A stretch of 64,000 nucleotides of DNA from Streptomyces diastatochromogenes (GTDB taxonomy: Bacteria > Actinomycetota > Actinomycetes > Streptomycetales > Streptomycetaceae). Made by a program: the position numbers and the translations under genes. Within the stretch, counting starts at the first letter, position 1, and the number at the start of each line of letters is the position of its first letter. The notes under the pieces are model-generated. The model was given only the letters and a program-made list of their open reading frames with translations, was not told the DNA's origin and did no database searches. The DNA is taken from positions 160,811 through 224,810 of the forward strand of contig NZ_MCGQ01000041.1 in the NCBI RefSeq assembly GCF_002242805.1, in the 5' to 3' direction. Below, piece by piece: positions 7,885 to 15,036 of the stretch.

Positions 7885-8601
7885 ATGAGTTCTCGTCGCA
7901 GGGCGGGCATCGCGGGATCGCTGGTCACGGCATCTTTCTCGGCCGTGCTGGTCCTCGCCTGCACGGCCGTGGCCGATGACCAGGGACCGGGCAGCGGCAA
8001 GGGAGGAAAGGCGGTCGACGAGGCACCGGCGGGCGTGCAGCTTCGTACGCTGCTGCCGGAGAAGATCTCGGTCGACAACAGTTCGAAAAAGACGGCGATT
8101 ACCGCCACGGTGAAGAACGAGGGAACCAAGGACAGCGGCGACATCCGGCTTTTGGTGGTCGGATTCGACGGGTTGCGGATCGCGGGCGTTCAGGGGTGCT
8201 CGGCGATCGCGGAAAAGGACCTGCCGGAAGGTTCGAACAGTGGTTTCAGTTGCCCGGTCGGTTCGCTTGCGGCCGGGCAGTCCAAGTCGTACGCGGTGCA
8301 GGCCACGTACGACTTGAGCAAGGCCGGGAAGATCTGTCTGCCCGTGCAGACCACGGACGGGAAGAAGACGTTCTGGCAGCAGGGCCCGGTGCCCTTCGGC
8401 ACGACCAACCCGTCGCCGAACGCCCCGGCCACCCCGCTGCTCCTCGGCACCGACAACAAGCCGGTCGCACCGGGCGGCGACGAGCTGCCCAAGACCGGTG
8501 TGGGGCGTGACGTGCTGCCCCTGGGCGCCGCGGGCGCCGCGCTGATCGCGGCCGGCGCGGCCGGAGTGTGGTGGTCGCAGCGCCGGCGGCAGGAGGCCTG
8601 A
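7885..8601 (+). CDS. LPXTG cell-surface protein
   Basis: This is a secreted protein predicted to be anchored to peptidoglycan by a sortase. The 238 residues comprise a basic signal peptide (1-31, SSRRRAGIAGSLVTASFSA), an extracytoplasmic domain with two or three Cys, and a C-terminal sorting signal. The signal is LPKTG at 201-205, a hydrophobic helix (about 211-230) and the basic tail SQRRRQEA. The ATG at 7885 is preceded by AAGGGGGG; an in-frame extension upstream would run through unrelated sequence and is rejected. Streptomyces sortase E substrates more often carry LAXTG, so LPKTG may direct it to another sortase class. The function of the exported domain is unknown. It is divergent from the kinase gene. 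Confidence 0.88.
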   Translation: MSSRRRAGIAGSLVTASFSAVLVLACTAVADDQGPGSGKGGKAVDEAPAGVQLRTLLPEKISVDNSSKKTAITATVKNEGTKDSGDIRLLVVGFDGLRIAGVQGCSAIAEKDLPEGSNSGFSCPVGSLAAGQSKSYAVQATYDLSKAGKICLPVQTTDGKKTFWQQGPVPFGTTNPSPNAPATPLLLGTDNKPVAPGGDELPKTGVGRDVLPLGAAGAALIAAGAAGVWWSQRRRQEA

Positions 8602-8628
8602 GCCGCACCACGACAACCGCGGAACATC

Positions 8629-8667
8629 GGCCGCATAACCTGACGGAAGGTGTCAGGTTATGCGGCC
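8629..8667. promoter_or_regulatory. Perfect 16-bp inverted repeat before the flavin oxidase gene
   Basis: GGCCGCATAACCTGAC (8629-8644) is followed by a 7-nt loop and its exact complement (8652-8667). It begins 27 nt after the LPXTG stop codon and ends 12 nt before the oxidase ATG at 8680. No T-run follows on the plus strand. It could be a terminator of the surface-protein gene or an operator for a dimeric repressor. Confidence 0.75.
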
Positions 8668-8679
8668 ATCGTGTGCGTC

Positions 8680-10017
8680 ATGACCTTCGTGAACAGCGAC
8701 GACGACAACGCGGACCTGCTTCTCCTCCGCTCGGGCGACTCGGGCTACGAGGACGAACTCGCCGGATTCCAGCTCGGGTTCACCCAGCGGCCCGCCGTGG
8801 TCGTGGCCGCCCGCTCGGCCGCCGACGTGGTGGCCGCGGTGCGGTACGCGGCCGCCGAGAACCTGCCCGTCGGCGTCCAGGCGACCGGGCACGGGCTGCC
8901 CGGTGGCAGCGAGGGCGGGGTGCTGGTCACGACCCGCCGGATGGACGGGATCACCGTCGACCCGGCGGCCCGGACCGTCCGGGTGCAGGCCGGGGTGCGC
9001 TGGGGTCAGGTGGTCGCGGCGGCCGAGCCGTACGGGCTGGCGCCGCTGAACGGATCGGCGCCGAGCGTGGGCGCGGTGTCGTACACCCTCGGCGGCGGAC
9101 TTGGCATCCTGGCACGGGAGTTCGGGTACGCGGCGGACCATGTGCGGTGGCTGGAGGTCGTCACCGCCGACGGCGAGCTGCGGCACGTGACCCCGGACTC
9201 CGACCCCGATCTGTACTGGGCGCTGCTCGGCGCCGGGCAGAACTTCGGCATCGTCACCGAGCTGGAGATCGGCCTCGTACCGGTGCGGACGCTGTACGGC
9301 GGCTCGGTCTCCTTCGAGGGGCGGGTGGTGGACCCGGCCGAGGCGCTGCGGGCGTACGAGGCCTGGACGCGGACCGTGCCGGACGGGCTGACCTCGTCCT
9401 TCGCCGCCGTACCGTACCCGGATCTGCCCGCGCTGCCGCCGCATCTGCGGGGACGGTACGTCGTCTCGATCCGGGTCGCCTACACGGGCGCCGACGGTGA
9501 GGAACTCGTCGCCCCGCTGCGGGAGATCGGGCCGGTGCTCACGGACTCGCTGCGTGTGATGCCGTACGCCGAGAGCCACACCATCCACAGCGACCCGGAC
9601 TTCCCGCACGCCTACTACGGTGACAGCGCGGTGCTGCGGGAGCTGGACGTGGAGCGGGTCGGGAAACTGCTGAGGATGACCGGGCCGGACGCGCCCAGGA
9701 TGTGTGTCGTCCAGGTCAATCACCTGGGCGGGGCGCTCGGCCGGCCGGCGCCGAACGCGGTGCCGTACCGCGAAGGGCGTTTCCTGGTGCGGCTGTTGAC
9801 CGGCGGCGAGCGGGAGCAGGCGCGGGCGGTGCTCGACCCGGCGTTCGCGCTGCTGGCGGACGACACCCTCGGCCGCTCGCTGAACTTCGCGTTCGGGGGC
9901 GGGGACCGGAGTGCGGGTCTGTACGACCCGGAGACGCACAAGAGGCTCGCCGGACTGAAGGAGCAGTACGACCCGGCGAACCTCTTGTGCAGGAACTACG
10001 GATTCAGCGCTTGCTGA
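8680..10017 (+). CDS. FAD-linked oxidase, BBE/PCMH type
   Basis: The 445-residue protein has an N-terminal FAD-binding PCMH domain (about residues 30-205) and a C-terminal berberine-bridge-like segment ending NLLCRNYGF. The conserved His for covalent flavin attachment is present in QATGHGLP. The second attachment Cys seen in bicovalent members is replaced (GSAPSVGAVSYTLGGGLG), so a single covalent bond is expected. Such enzymes oxidise sugars, alkaloids or secondary metabolites using oxygen; the substrate here is unknown. I chose the ATG at 8680 rather than the GTG at 8650, because the latter falls in the loop of the inverted repeat. No good ribosome binding site is visible. The 3' end overlaps bioY by 14 bp, tail to tail. 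Confidence 0.88.
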   Translation: MTFVNSDDDNADLLLLRSGDSGYEDELAGFQLGFTQRPAVVVAARSAADVVAAVRYAAAENLPVGVQATGHGLPGGSEGGVLVTTRRMDGITVDPAARTVRVQAGVRWGQVVAAAEPYGLAPLNGSAPSVGAVSYTLGGGLGILAREFGYAADHVRWLEVVTADGELRHVTPDSDPDLYWALLGAGQNFGIVTELEIGLVPVRTLYGGSVSFEGRVVDPAEALRAYEAWTRTVPDGLTSSFAAVPYPDLPALPPHLRGRYVVSIRVAYTGADGEELVAPLREIGPVLTDSLRVMPYAESHTIHSDPDFPHAYYGDSAVLRELDVERVGKLLRMTGPDAPRMCVVQVNHLGGALGRPAPNAVPYREGRFLVRLLTGGEREQARAVLDPAFALLADDTLGRSLNFAFGGGDRSAGLYDPETHKRLAGLKEQYDPANLLCRNYGFSAC

Positions 10018-10585
10018 CGAACTTCCAGGCGGTGGGCAGCACGCCCATCGCCAGGGCGGCCTTCAGGGCGTCGCCGATCAGGAACGGGGTGAGGCCGAGG
10101 GAGATCGCCTGGGAGGCGGACAGGTCGGCGGCCAGGGCCAGGTAGGGGACGCCGACGGCGTAGATGATGGCCTCGCCGAGGATCATCGTGCCGGCCATGC
10201 GCAGTGCGGAGCGGTCGGCGCCGCGGCGGGCCAGCGCGCCCACGGCCGCGGAGGCGAGCAGCATGCCGATGACGTAGCCGAAGGAGACGGCGCCCGAGCC
10301 GGAGGTGCCGCCCGCGAACCACGGCACGCCGACGACGCCCGCGACGGCGTACAGGGCGAGGGAGAGGAAGCCGCGGCGGGCGCCGAGCGCGGTGCCGACG
10401 AGCAGCGCGGCGAAGGTCTGGCCGGTCACCGGCACCGGGGAGCCGGGCACCGGCACCGACAGCTGGGCCGCGAGACCGGTGAGCACGGCGCCGCCGAGCA
10501 CGAGGGCGGCGTCGCGCACGCGGGACGCGGGACGGATGTCGGCGAGGACGGCGCCGGGGCGGGCGGCGACGGTGGCGGTGCTCAT
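10004..10585 (-). CDS. bioY: Biotin transporter substrate-specific component BioY
   Basis: BioY is the membrane S-component for biotin uptake by ECF transporters and can also act alone. The 193-residue protein has six hydrophobic segments and the family motifs SVPVPGSPVPVTGQTFA and LYAVAGVVGVPWFAGG. The start MSTATVAAR at 10585 is supported by CGGAG 5-6 nt upstream. A longer in-frame ATG at 10621 lacks a site. No bioMN (ATPase and coupling protein) genes are adjacent, so it either works alone or shares a general ECF module encoded elsewhere. Confidence 0.92.
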   Translation of the reverse strand: MSTATVAARPGAVLADIRPASRVRDAALVLGGAVLTGLAAQLSVPVPGSPVPVTGQTFAALLVGTALGARRGFLSLALYAVAGVVGVPWFAGGTSGSGAVSFGYVIGMLLASAAVGALARRGADRSALRMAGTMILGEAIIYAVGVPYLALAADLSASQAISLGLTPFLIGDALKAALAMGVLPTAWKFVSKR

Positions 10586-10876
10586 GGGGACTCCGCGAGT
10601 GGTGTGGGCACGTGGGAACACCGTGACGCTATACCGGCCGCCGCGCGCCGATCACCGTCAGTGCTCGACAAAGGCGGTCATCGGCCCTTGGTGGGCTCCG
10701 GACAAAGGATGCGGGTTACACCGGGTACGGCGTGATACCGGTCACTGAGGTGAAGTGGTGCATGGTACCTGGGGAGCTGACACCGCGTCTGTAGGGTTCC
10801 ACCAAAGGCCCGGTGGCCGTCTCGCCCGTCGGTCGCCGTCTGGGCAGCGCGGGGGCGCTTTGCTAGCTTCGAACGC
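10586..10876. other. Intergenic region between bioY and the sulfur leader ORF
   Basis: This stretch separates the bioY start from the first leader ORF. It should hold the promoters of both directions. An imperfect inverted repeat, ACCGGGTA...TACCGGT, lies around 10720-10742 and could bind a regulator. A -10-like TAGCTT at 10864-10869 would place a transcript start at or next to the leader ATG. I see no further gene. Confidence 0.4.
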
Positions 10877-10963
10877 ATGGTTGCCCAGGCCCGGAACTTC
10901 ACGTCGCGTCGCTATGTCGACCTGCGACGCCAGGGCGCTGCCACCTGTCGCCGCCCGGGGTAG
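10877..10963 (+). CDS. 28-residue cysteine-containing leader peptide before the ROK regulator
   Basis: A short ORF, ATG 10877 to TAG 10963, encodes a basic peptide ending YVDLRRQGAATCRRPG. The VDLRRQ...CRRP pattern is the one I know from short putative leader peptides ahead of sulfur genes in Streptomyces. The single Cys codon is TGT at 10946-10948. Directly after it, CGCCGC (10949-10954) can pair with GCGGCG (10963-10968). Downstream, GCGGGGC (10973-10979) pairs with GCCCCGC (11004-11010), just before the regulator ATG at 11029. A -10-like TAGCTT at 10864-10869 suggests leaderless translation. Cysteine-dependent ribosome stalling controlling the regulator gene is inference. Confidence 0.65.
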   Translation: MVAQARNFTSRRYVDLRRQGAATCRRPG

Positions 10964-11010
10964 CGGCGCTCTGCGGGGCGCCTCTCCTTTCCGAGACGTG
11001 TCGGCCCCGC
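10949..11010 (+). promoter_or_regulatory. Candidate attenuator stems after the leader peptide
   Basis: Stem 1 is 10949-10954 with 10963-10968, starting immediately after the Cys codon and overlapping the stop codon. Stem 2 is 10973-10979 with 11004-11010, with an inner TCTC/GAGA pair. GGCGC (10965-10969) can alternatively pair with GCGCC (about 10978-10982), which would compete with both. This is an alternative-structure arrangement expected for transcription or translation attenuation. It was found by eye, with no energies computed. Confidence 0.4.
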
Positions 11011-11028
11011 TTCCGAGGACGGTTCTCC

Positions 11029-12228
11029 ATGCCCCGTACCGCGGCATCCACCCTTGTCTCCCCCGTTCCCCGTGCCGCCGACAGCGACCGGCGGCGGACC
11101 AGTGCCAGCGTCGTGCTGCGGTCCGTGCTGGAGCACGGGCCGGTGGCGCGCAGCACCATCGCCCGGCTGACCGGGCTGTCGCCCGCGTCGGTGACCGAGC
11201 ACTGCGCCCGGCTGGCCGGGCTCGGGCTGATCCACGAGGAGGCGGCGCCCCGCCGTTCGAACGGGGTCGGCCGGCCGCACGTGCCGGTCGACCTCGACCG
11301 TGACCGGTTCGTGGTCGGCGGGGTGCACGTGGCCGTGCCGTACACCACCGTCGCGCTGCTGGACCTGCGCGGCCGTGTGGTGGCCGAGCGGCGGCTGAAG
11401 CACGAACGGACCGATCCGGGCTGGGTGCTGGCCCGGGCCGCCGAGGGCCTGACGGCGCTGCTCGCGCGGGCGCCGGGCCGCCGGCCGCTGGGGGTCGGGG
11501 TCGCGGCCGGCGGCTGGGTGGACCGGGAGACGGGCACCGTCGTCGAGCACGAGCTGCTGGGCTGGCGCGAGGTGCCGGTGCGGGAGCTGCTCGGCGCCCG
11601 CACCGGGCTGCCGGTCCAGGTGGACGGGCACGCGCGGGCGCTGGTCAACGGCGAACGGCTGTTCGGGCGGGCCCGGGGCAGCCGCAGCGTGCTGCATCTG
11701 TTCGTCGGCAACGTGGTCGACGCGGCCTTCGCCACCAACGACGAGGTGCACTACGGGCCGCGCTCCCAGGCCGGTGCGATCGCCCATCTCCCGGTGCCGG
11801 GCGGCACCGAGCCGTGCGGCTGCGGGCGGACCGGCTGCCTCCAGGCGGAGCTGAGCGAGCGGACGTTGTGCCGGCGGGCCCGGGAGGCCGGGGTGATCGA
11901 CGGGGTGAACCCGATGCACGTGCTCGCGGCGGCGCAGGCCGGGGACGAGGTGGCGGTACGGCTGCTGGTGGAGCGGGCGCGGATGACCGGGCGGGCGGCG
12001 GGGCTGCTGCTGGACGTGCTCAATCCGGAGACGGTGGTCGTGACCGAGGTGGGTGTCATGCACCGGGAGGACTGCCTGACCGCGCTGCGCGAAGCGGCCG
12101 GAAATCACCGGTCCGCGGCCGTGCTGCCGACGAGTTTCCCGGATTCCGTGCTGGCGGTCGCGGGCGGCTCCGTGGTGCTGGACGCGCTGTTCCGGGACCC
12201 GTTGGGTGCGTCACCTGAGGCTATTTAA
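11029..12228 (+). CDS. ROK-family transcriptional regulator
   Basis: The 399-residue protein has an N-terminal winged helix-turn-helix (about 22-75, containing STIARLTGLSPASVTEHCARL) fused to a ROK sugar-kinase-like domain. The ROK zinc motif is visible as CGCGRTGCLQ. The usual ROK ligands are sugars or their phosphates, so its placement ahead of a sulfonate operon is unusual. It may sense a sulfonated sugar such as sulfoquinovose, which is speculation. GAGGA precedes the ATG at 11029. It is transcribed in the same direction as ssuA and separated from it by a 209-nt region with a second cysteine leader ORF. Autoregulation and control of the downstream operon are likely but not shown. Confidence 0.88.
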   Translation: MPRTAASTLVSPVPRAADSDRRRTSASVVLRSVLEHGPVARSTIARLTGLSPASVTEHCARLAGLGLIHEEAAPRRSNGVGRPHVPVDLDRDRFVVGGVHVAVPYTTVALLDLRGRVVAERRLKHERTDPGWVLARAAEGLTALLARAPGRRPLGVGVAAGGWVDRETGTVVEHELLGWREVPVRELLGARTGLPVQVDGHARALVNGERLFGRARGSRSVLHLFVGNVVDAAFATNDEVHYGPRSQAGAIAHLPVPGGTEPCGCGRTGCLQAELSERTLCRRAREAGVIDGVNPMHVLAAAQAGDEVAVRLLVERARMTGRAAGLLLDVLNPETVVVTEVGVMHREDCLTALREAAGNHRSAAVLPTSFPDSVLAVAGGSVVLDALFRDPLGASPEAI

Positions 12229-12245
12229 TTCAGAAACTCGGAATG

Positions 12246-12251
12246 TTGACA
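12246..12251 (+). promoter_or_regulatory. Candidate -35 element of the ssuA leader promoter
   Basis: A perfect TTGACA at 12246-12251 is followed about 20 nt later by weak -10-like sequence (around 12271-12278). That spacing would start transcription near 12283, the ATG of the cysteine leader ORF, giving a leaderless mini-ORF. The -10 element is poor, so this is tentative. Confidence 0.35.
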
Positions 12252-12282
12252 GGCGTCGCTCATGGCCGGGAACATCCTGGTC

Positions 12283-12321
12283 ATGAGCCCGCTCACGAGC
12301 TGTCGCACCCTCTGTTGCTGA
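12283..12321 (+). CDS. 12-residue polycysteine leader peptide before ssuA
   Basis: ATG 12283 to TGA 12321 encodes MSPLTSCRTLCC. Three of twelve residues are Cys and the last two codons before the stop are both TGT/TGC. An in-frame ATG at 12262 would give a 19-residue form; an in-frame TGA lies just upstream of that. The ORF ends 116 nt before ssuA, in the 5' region of a sulfur-acquisition operon. Polycysteine leaderless short ORFs that attenuate sulfur operons are established in mycobacteria; the same mechanism here is inference. TCCCGG (12385-12390) can pair with CCGGGA (12424-12429), covering the ssuA ribosome binding site GGGAG. Confidence 0.65.
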   Translation: MSPLTSCRTLCC

Positions 12322-12437
12322 CACATTGCCGCGCATGAAGCGCGTGTTTCTCGCTGCGTGAGTTTTTCCTGCTCCGGCTTGCCTTCCCGGAATTCCTCCT
12401 GCCTTTCCGCTCGCTCTTTTTCCCCGGGAGTCCTCCC

Positions 12438-13481
12438 ATGCACCGTCGTGTCTTTCTCACGTCCCTGCTCTGCGCGTCCGCCGCCGTCGCCGGCCTCAGC
12501 GGCTGCGCGGACGGCAGCGCCGCCGCCGACACCAGGGGCGCCGCCACCAAGCCGCTCGCCGACAAGGTTCCGTCCGGCACCAGCCTGAAGATCGCCTCCT
12601 ACCAGGGCACGCAGCAACTGCAGTTCAGACTGGCGAAGCTGCCCCCGCTGCCGTTCACCGTGTCGAGCTGGGTCAACATCGGGGCCGGTCCGGACGTCAT
12701 CAACGCGTTCCGCGCCAAGTCCCTGGACCTCGCCAACAACGCGGGCATCCCGCCGATCCAGGCGCACTACCAGGGTTTCGACGCGAAGATCGTCGCGATC
12801 AACATCACCCGCAAGCCCAACTACCTCTTCGCCACCAAGCCCGGCAGCGACATCCGCACGGTCGCGGACTTCAAGGGCAAGAAGCTCGCCTTCTCCCAGG
12901 GGCAGGCGCAGGGTGTCGTACTGCTGCGGGCGCTGAAGCAGGCGGGCCTGAAGTACGACGAGGTGAAGCTGGTCCCGCTGACCAGCAACCAGTTCCTGAC
13001 CGCCCTGCAGTCCGGGCAGGTGGACATCGCCCCGCTCGCCAACAGCCAGGCACCCGCCTACCTCAAGCAGTACGAGGGCAAGGGCGCCCACACCATCCCC
13101 ACCGACGTCGTCGACCTGCTCAACCTGCTGTGGGCGCCGCAGTCCGTGCTGAACGACCCGGCGAAGGCCGCGGCGATCGCCGCCTACATCCCCGAGTGGG
13201 CCAAGGGCCAGGTGTGGCAGTACGAGCACCCGGACGTGTGGAACGAGGAGTTCTACGTGAAGACGCAGAACCTGACCCTCGACCAGGCCCGGGGCATCAG
13301 CAAGCTCGCCAACAAGCCTCTCTTCCCGCCCAGTTGGGACGAGGCGATCAAGTGGGAGCAGGAGACCGCCGACCTGCTCGCCGAGGGCGGCTTCGTGAAG
13401 AAGTTCGACGTCTCCTCGCTCTTCGACCACCGCTTCGAGTCCCTCGCCGCCAAGGCCGTACCGGCGGAGTATCGGAGGTGA
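12438..13481 (+). CDS. ssuA: Aliphatic sulfonate ABC transporter substrate-binding lipoprotein
   Basis: The 347-residue protein begins with a lipoprotein signal peptide (HRRVFLTSLLCASAAVAGLSGC, lipobox LSGC with Cys about residue 22). An SsuA/NMT1-like periplasmic binding domain follows. It would capture organosulfonates outside the membrane and deliver them to the SsuC permease. The phrase IASYQGTQQLQF near the N-terminus and the segment GSDIRTVADFKGKKLAFSQG are characteristic. GGGAGTCCTCCC precedes the ATG. The stop overlaps the leading edge of the permease gene. Expression is probably induced by sulfur limitation, given the polycysteine leader ORF upstream. Confidence 0.9.
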   Translation: MHRRVFLTSLLCASAAVAGLSGCADGSAAADTRGAATKPLADKVPSGTSLKIASYQGTQQLQFRLAKLPPLPFTVSSWVNIGAGPDVINAFRAKSLDLANNAGIPPIQAHYQGFDAKIVAINITRKPNYLFATKPGSDIRTVADFKGKKLAFSQGQAQGVVLLRALKQAGLKYDEVKLVPLTSNQFLTALQSGQVDIAPLANSQAPAYLKQYEGKGAHTIPTDVVDLLNLLWAPQSVLNDPAKAAAIAAYIPEWAKGQVWQYEHPDVWNEEFYVKTQNLTLDQARGISKLANKPLFPPSWDEAIKWEQETADLLAEGGFVKKFDVSSLFDHRFESLAAKAVPAEYRR

Positions 13482-13486
13482 GCGCC

Positions 13487-14326
13487 GTGACCACGACGAC
13501 GACCGCCGTGGCGGCCACGGCCGCCGGGGAACTCCCCCAGGTCCGCCGGCGCCGCCGCCTCTCCCCCGGCCGCCGCCTGCCCGCGGCCCGGCTGGCCGGC
13601 CCGCTGCTGCTGGTCGCCCTGTGGGCCGCCGCCTCGGCCGCCGGACGGCTGGACCCGGGCGCCATCCCGGCGCCCTGGACCGTGCTGCGAACGGGCGTCC
13701 ACCTGTGGACCGACGGCACGCTGCCCACCGACATCCTGACCTCGCTGGAGCGGGCCGCGTACGGCTTCGTGATCGGCCTGACCGCCGGCGTCGCCCTCGC
13801 GCTCGCCTCCGGGCTCAGCCGGGCCGGGGAGGCGCTGATCGACGGGACCGTGCAGCTCAACCGGGCAATCCCGACCCTCGGTCTGATCCCGCTGTTCATC
13901 CTCTGGCTGGGCATCGGCGAGACCTTCAAGATCGCCATCATCGCGATCGTCGTCTACATCCCGCTCTACCTGAACACGCACGCCGCGCTGTCCGGCATCG
14001 ACAGCCGGTACGTCGAACTCGCCGAGGTGCAGGGCCTGTCGAGGTTCGCCTTCATCCGGCAGATCGTGATCCCGGGGGCGCTGCCCGGATTCTTCGTGGG
14101 ACTCCGGCTCGCCGTCACCGGCTCCTGGCTGGGCCTAGTGGTCCTGGAGCAGATCAATGCCACCAGCGGCCTCGGCTATCTGATGTTCCAGGCGCAGAAC
14201 TACGGCCAGACCCACGTCATCCTGGTCGGCCTGCTGATCTACGGCATCTTCGGACTGGTCTCCGACAGCGTGGTCCGGCTGATCGAACGGAGGGTGCTGT
14301 CGTGGCGCCGCACACTGAACAGCTGA
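13487..14326 (+). CDS. ssuC: Sulfonate ABC transporter permease
   Basis: The protein has about six membrane helices and the binding-protein-dependent permease EAA-type loop (VELAEVQGLSRFAFIRQIVIPGALPG). Length is about 279 residues, normal for SsuC/TauC. Two in-frame GTG codons are possible: 13478, overlapping the ssuA stop, and 13487. I prefer 13487 because GGAGG at 13474-13478 is 8 nt upstream of it. The N-terminus is basic and Thr/Ala-rich before the first helix. It partners with SsuA and with the ATPase whose gene overlaps its 3' end by 25 nt. Confidence 0.88.
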   Translation: MTTTTTAVAATAAGELPQVRRRRRLSPGRRLPAARLAGPLLLVALWAAASAAGRLDPGAIPAPWTVLRTGVHLWTDGTLPTDILTSLERAAYGFVIGLTAGVALALASGLSRAGEALIDGTVQLNRAIPTLGLIPLFILWLGIGETFKIAIIAIVVYIPLYLNTHAALSGIDSRYVELAEVQGLSRFAFIRQIVIPGALPGFFVGLRLAVTGSWLGLVVLEQINATSGLGYLMFQAQNYGQTHVILVGLLIYGIFGLVSDSVVRLIERRVLSWRRTLNS

Positions 14327-15036
14327 CCCGGCCCGCCGTCCAACTGCGCGGCCTGACCCGGTCGTTCGAGGAGCGTACGGTCCTCGACGGCATCGACCTC
14401 GACCTGCCCGCCGGCCAGTTCACGGCCCTGCTGGGGCACAGCGGCTCGGGCAAGTCCACCCTGCTGCGAGCCGTCGCGGGCCTCGACCACGGGGTCGCGG
14501 GCAGCGGGCAGCTCACCGCGCCCGAGCGGGTGTCGGTCGTCTTCCAGGACTCCCGACTGCTGCCCTGGCGCCGGGTACTGGACAACGTACTGCTCGGCCT
14601 GGACGGCAAGGACGCCGTCGAGCGTGGCCGTTCGGCACTGGCGGAGGTCGGCCTCGAAGGGCGGGAGCGGGCCTGGCCGGGCGAGCTGTCCGGCGGCGAG
14701 GCACAACGGGCCGCGCTCGCCCGCTCCCTGGTCCGCGAACCCGAACTCCTGCTGGCCGACGAGCCGTTCGGCGCACTGGACGCGCTCACCCGGATCCGGA
14801 TGCACCATCTGCTGCGCGAGCTGTGGGAGCGCCACCGGCCCTCGGTGCTGCTCGTCACCCACGACGTGGACGAGGCGATCGTGCTCGCCGACCGCGTCCT
14901 CGTCCTGGACCAGGGCCGGATCGGCCTCGACCTGACCATCGACCGTCCCCACCCGCGCTCCTACCGCGAGCCGGTGCTGGGCGAATACCGCGAGCGGCTG
15001 CTGGCCGCACTGGGCGTCACGGAGGATCATCAGTGA
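14302..15036 (+). CDS. ssuB: Sulfonate ABC transporter ATP-binding protein
   Basis: This 244-residue ATPase has Walker A GHSGSGKST (about 45-53), Q-loop in VVFQDSRLLPW, signature LSGGEAQRAALARSL and Walker B LLLADEPFGALDA. The tryptophan after the Q-loop (RLLPWRRVLDNV) is typical of nitrate/sulfonate/taurine-type importers. The GTG start at 14302 lies inside the end of ssuC with an upstream GGAGGG, indicating translational coupling. Its TGA overlaps the GTG of the monooxygenase gene. Residue positions are approximate. Confidence 0.92.
   Translation: MAPHTEQLTRPAVQLRGLTRSFEERTVLDGIDLDLPAGQFTALLGHSGSGKSTLLRAVAGLDHGVAGSGQLTAPERVSVVFQDSRLLPWRRVLDNVLLGLDGKDAVERGRSALAEVGLEGRERAWPGELSGGEAQRAALARSLVREPELLLADEPFGALDALTRIRMHHLLRELWERHRPSVLLVTHDVDEAIVLADRVLVLDQGRIGLDLTIDRPHPRSYREPVLGEYRERLLAALGVTEDHQ

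Noticed and set aside
8650..8679. GTG start for the flavin oxidase
   Set aside because: It falls inside the loop of the 16-bp inverted repeat and the extra residues do not match the family. The ATG at 8680 is preferred.
12334..12360. Eight-codon ORF after the polycysteine leader
   Set aside because: It encodes MKRVFLAA without Cys and without a recognisable ribosome binding site. It may be part of the attenuator RNA but is not supported as a gene.
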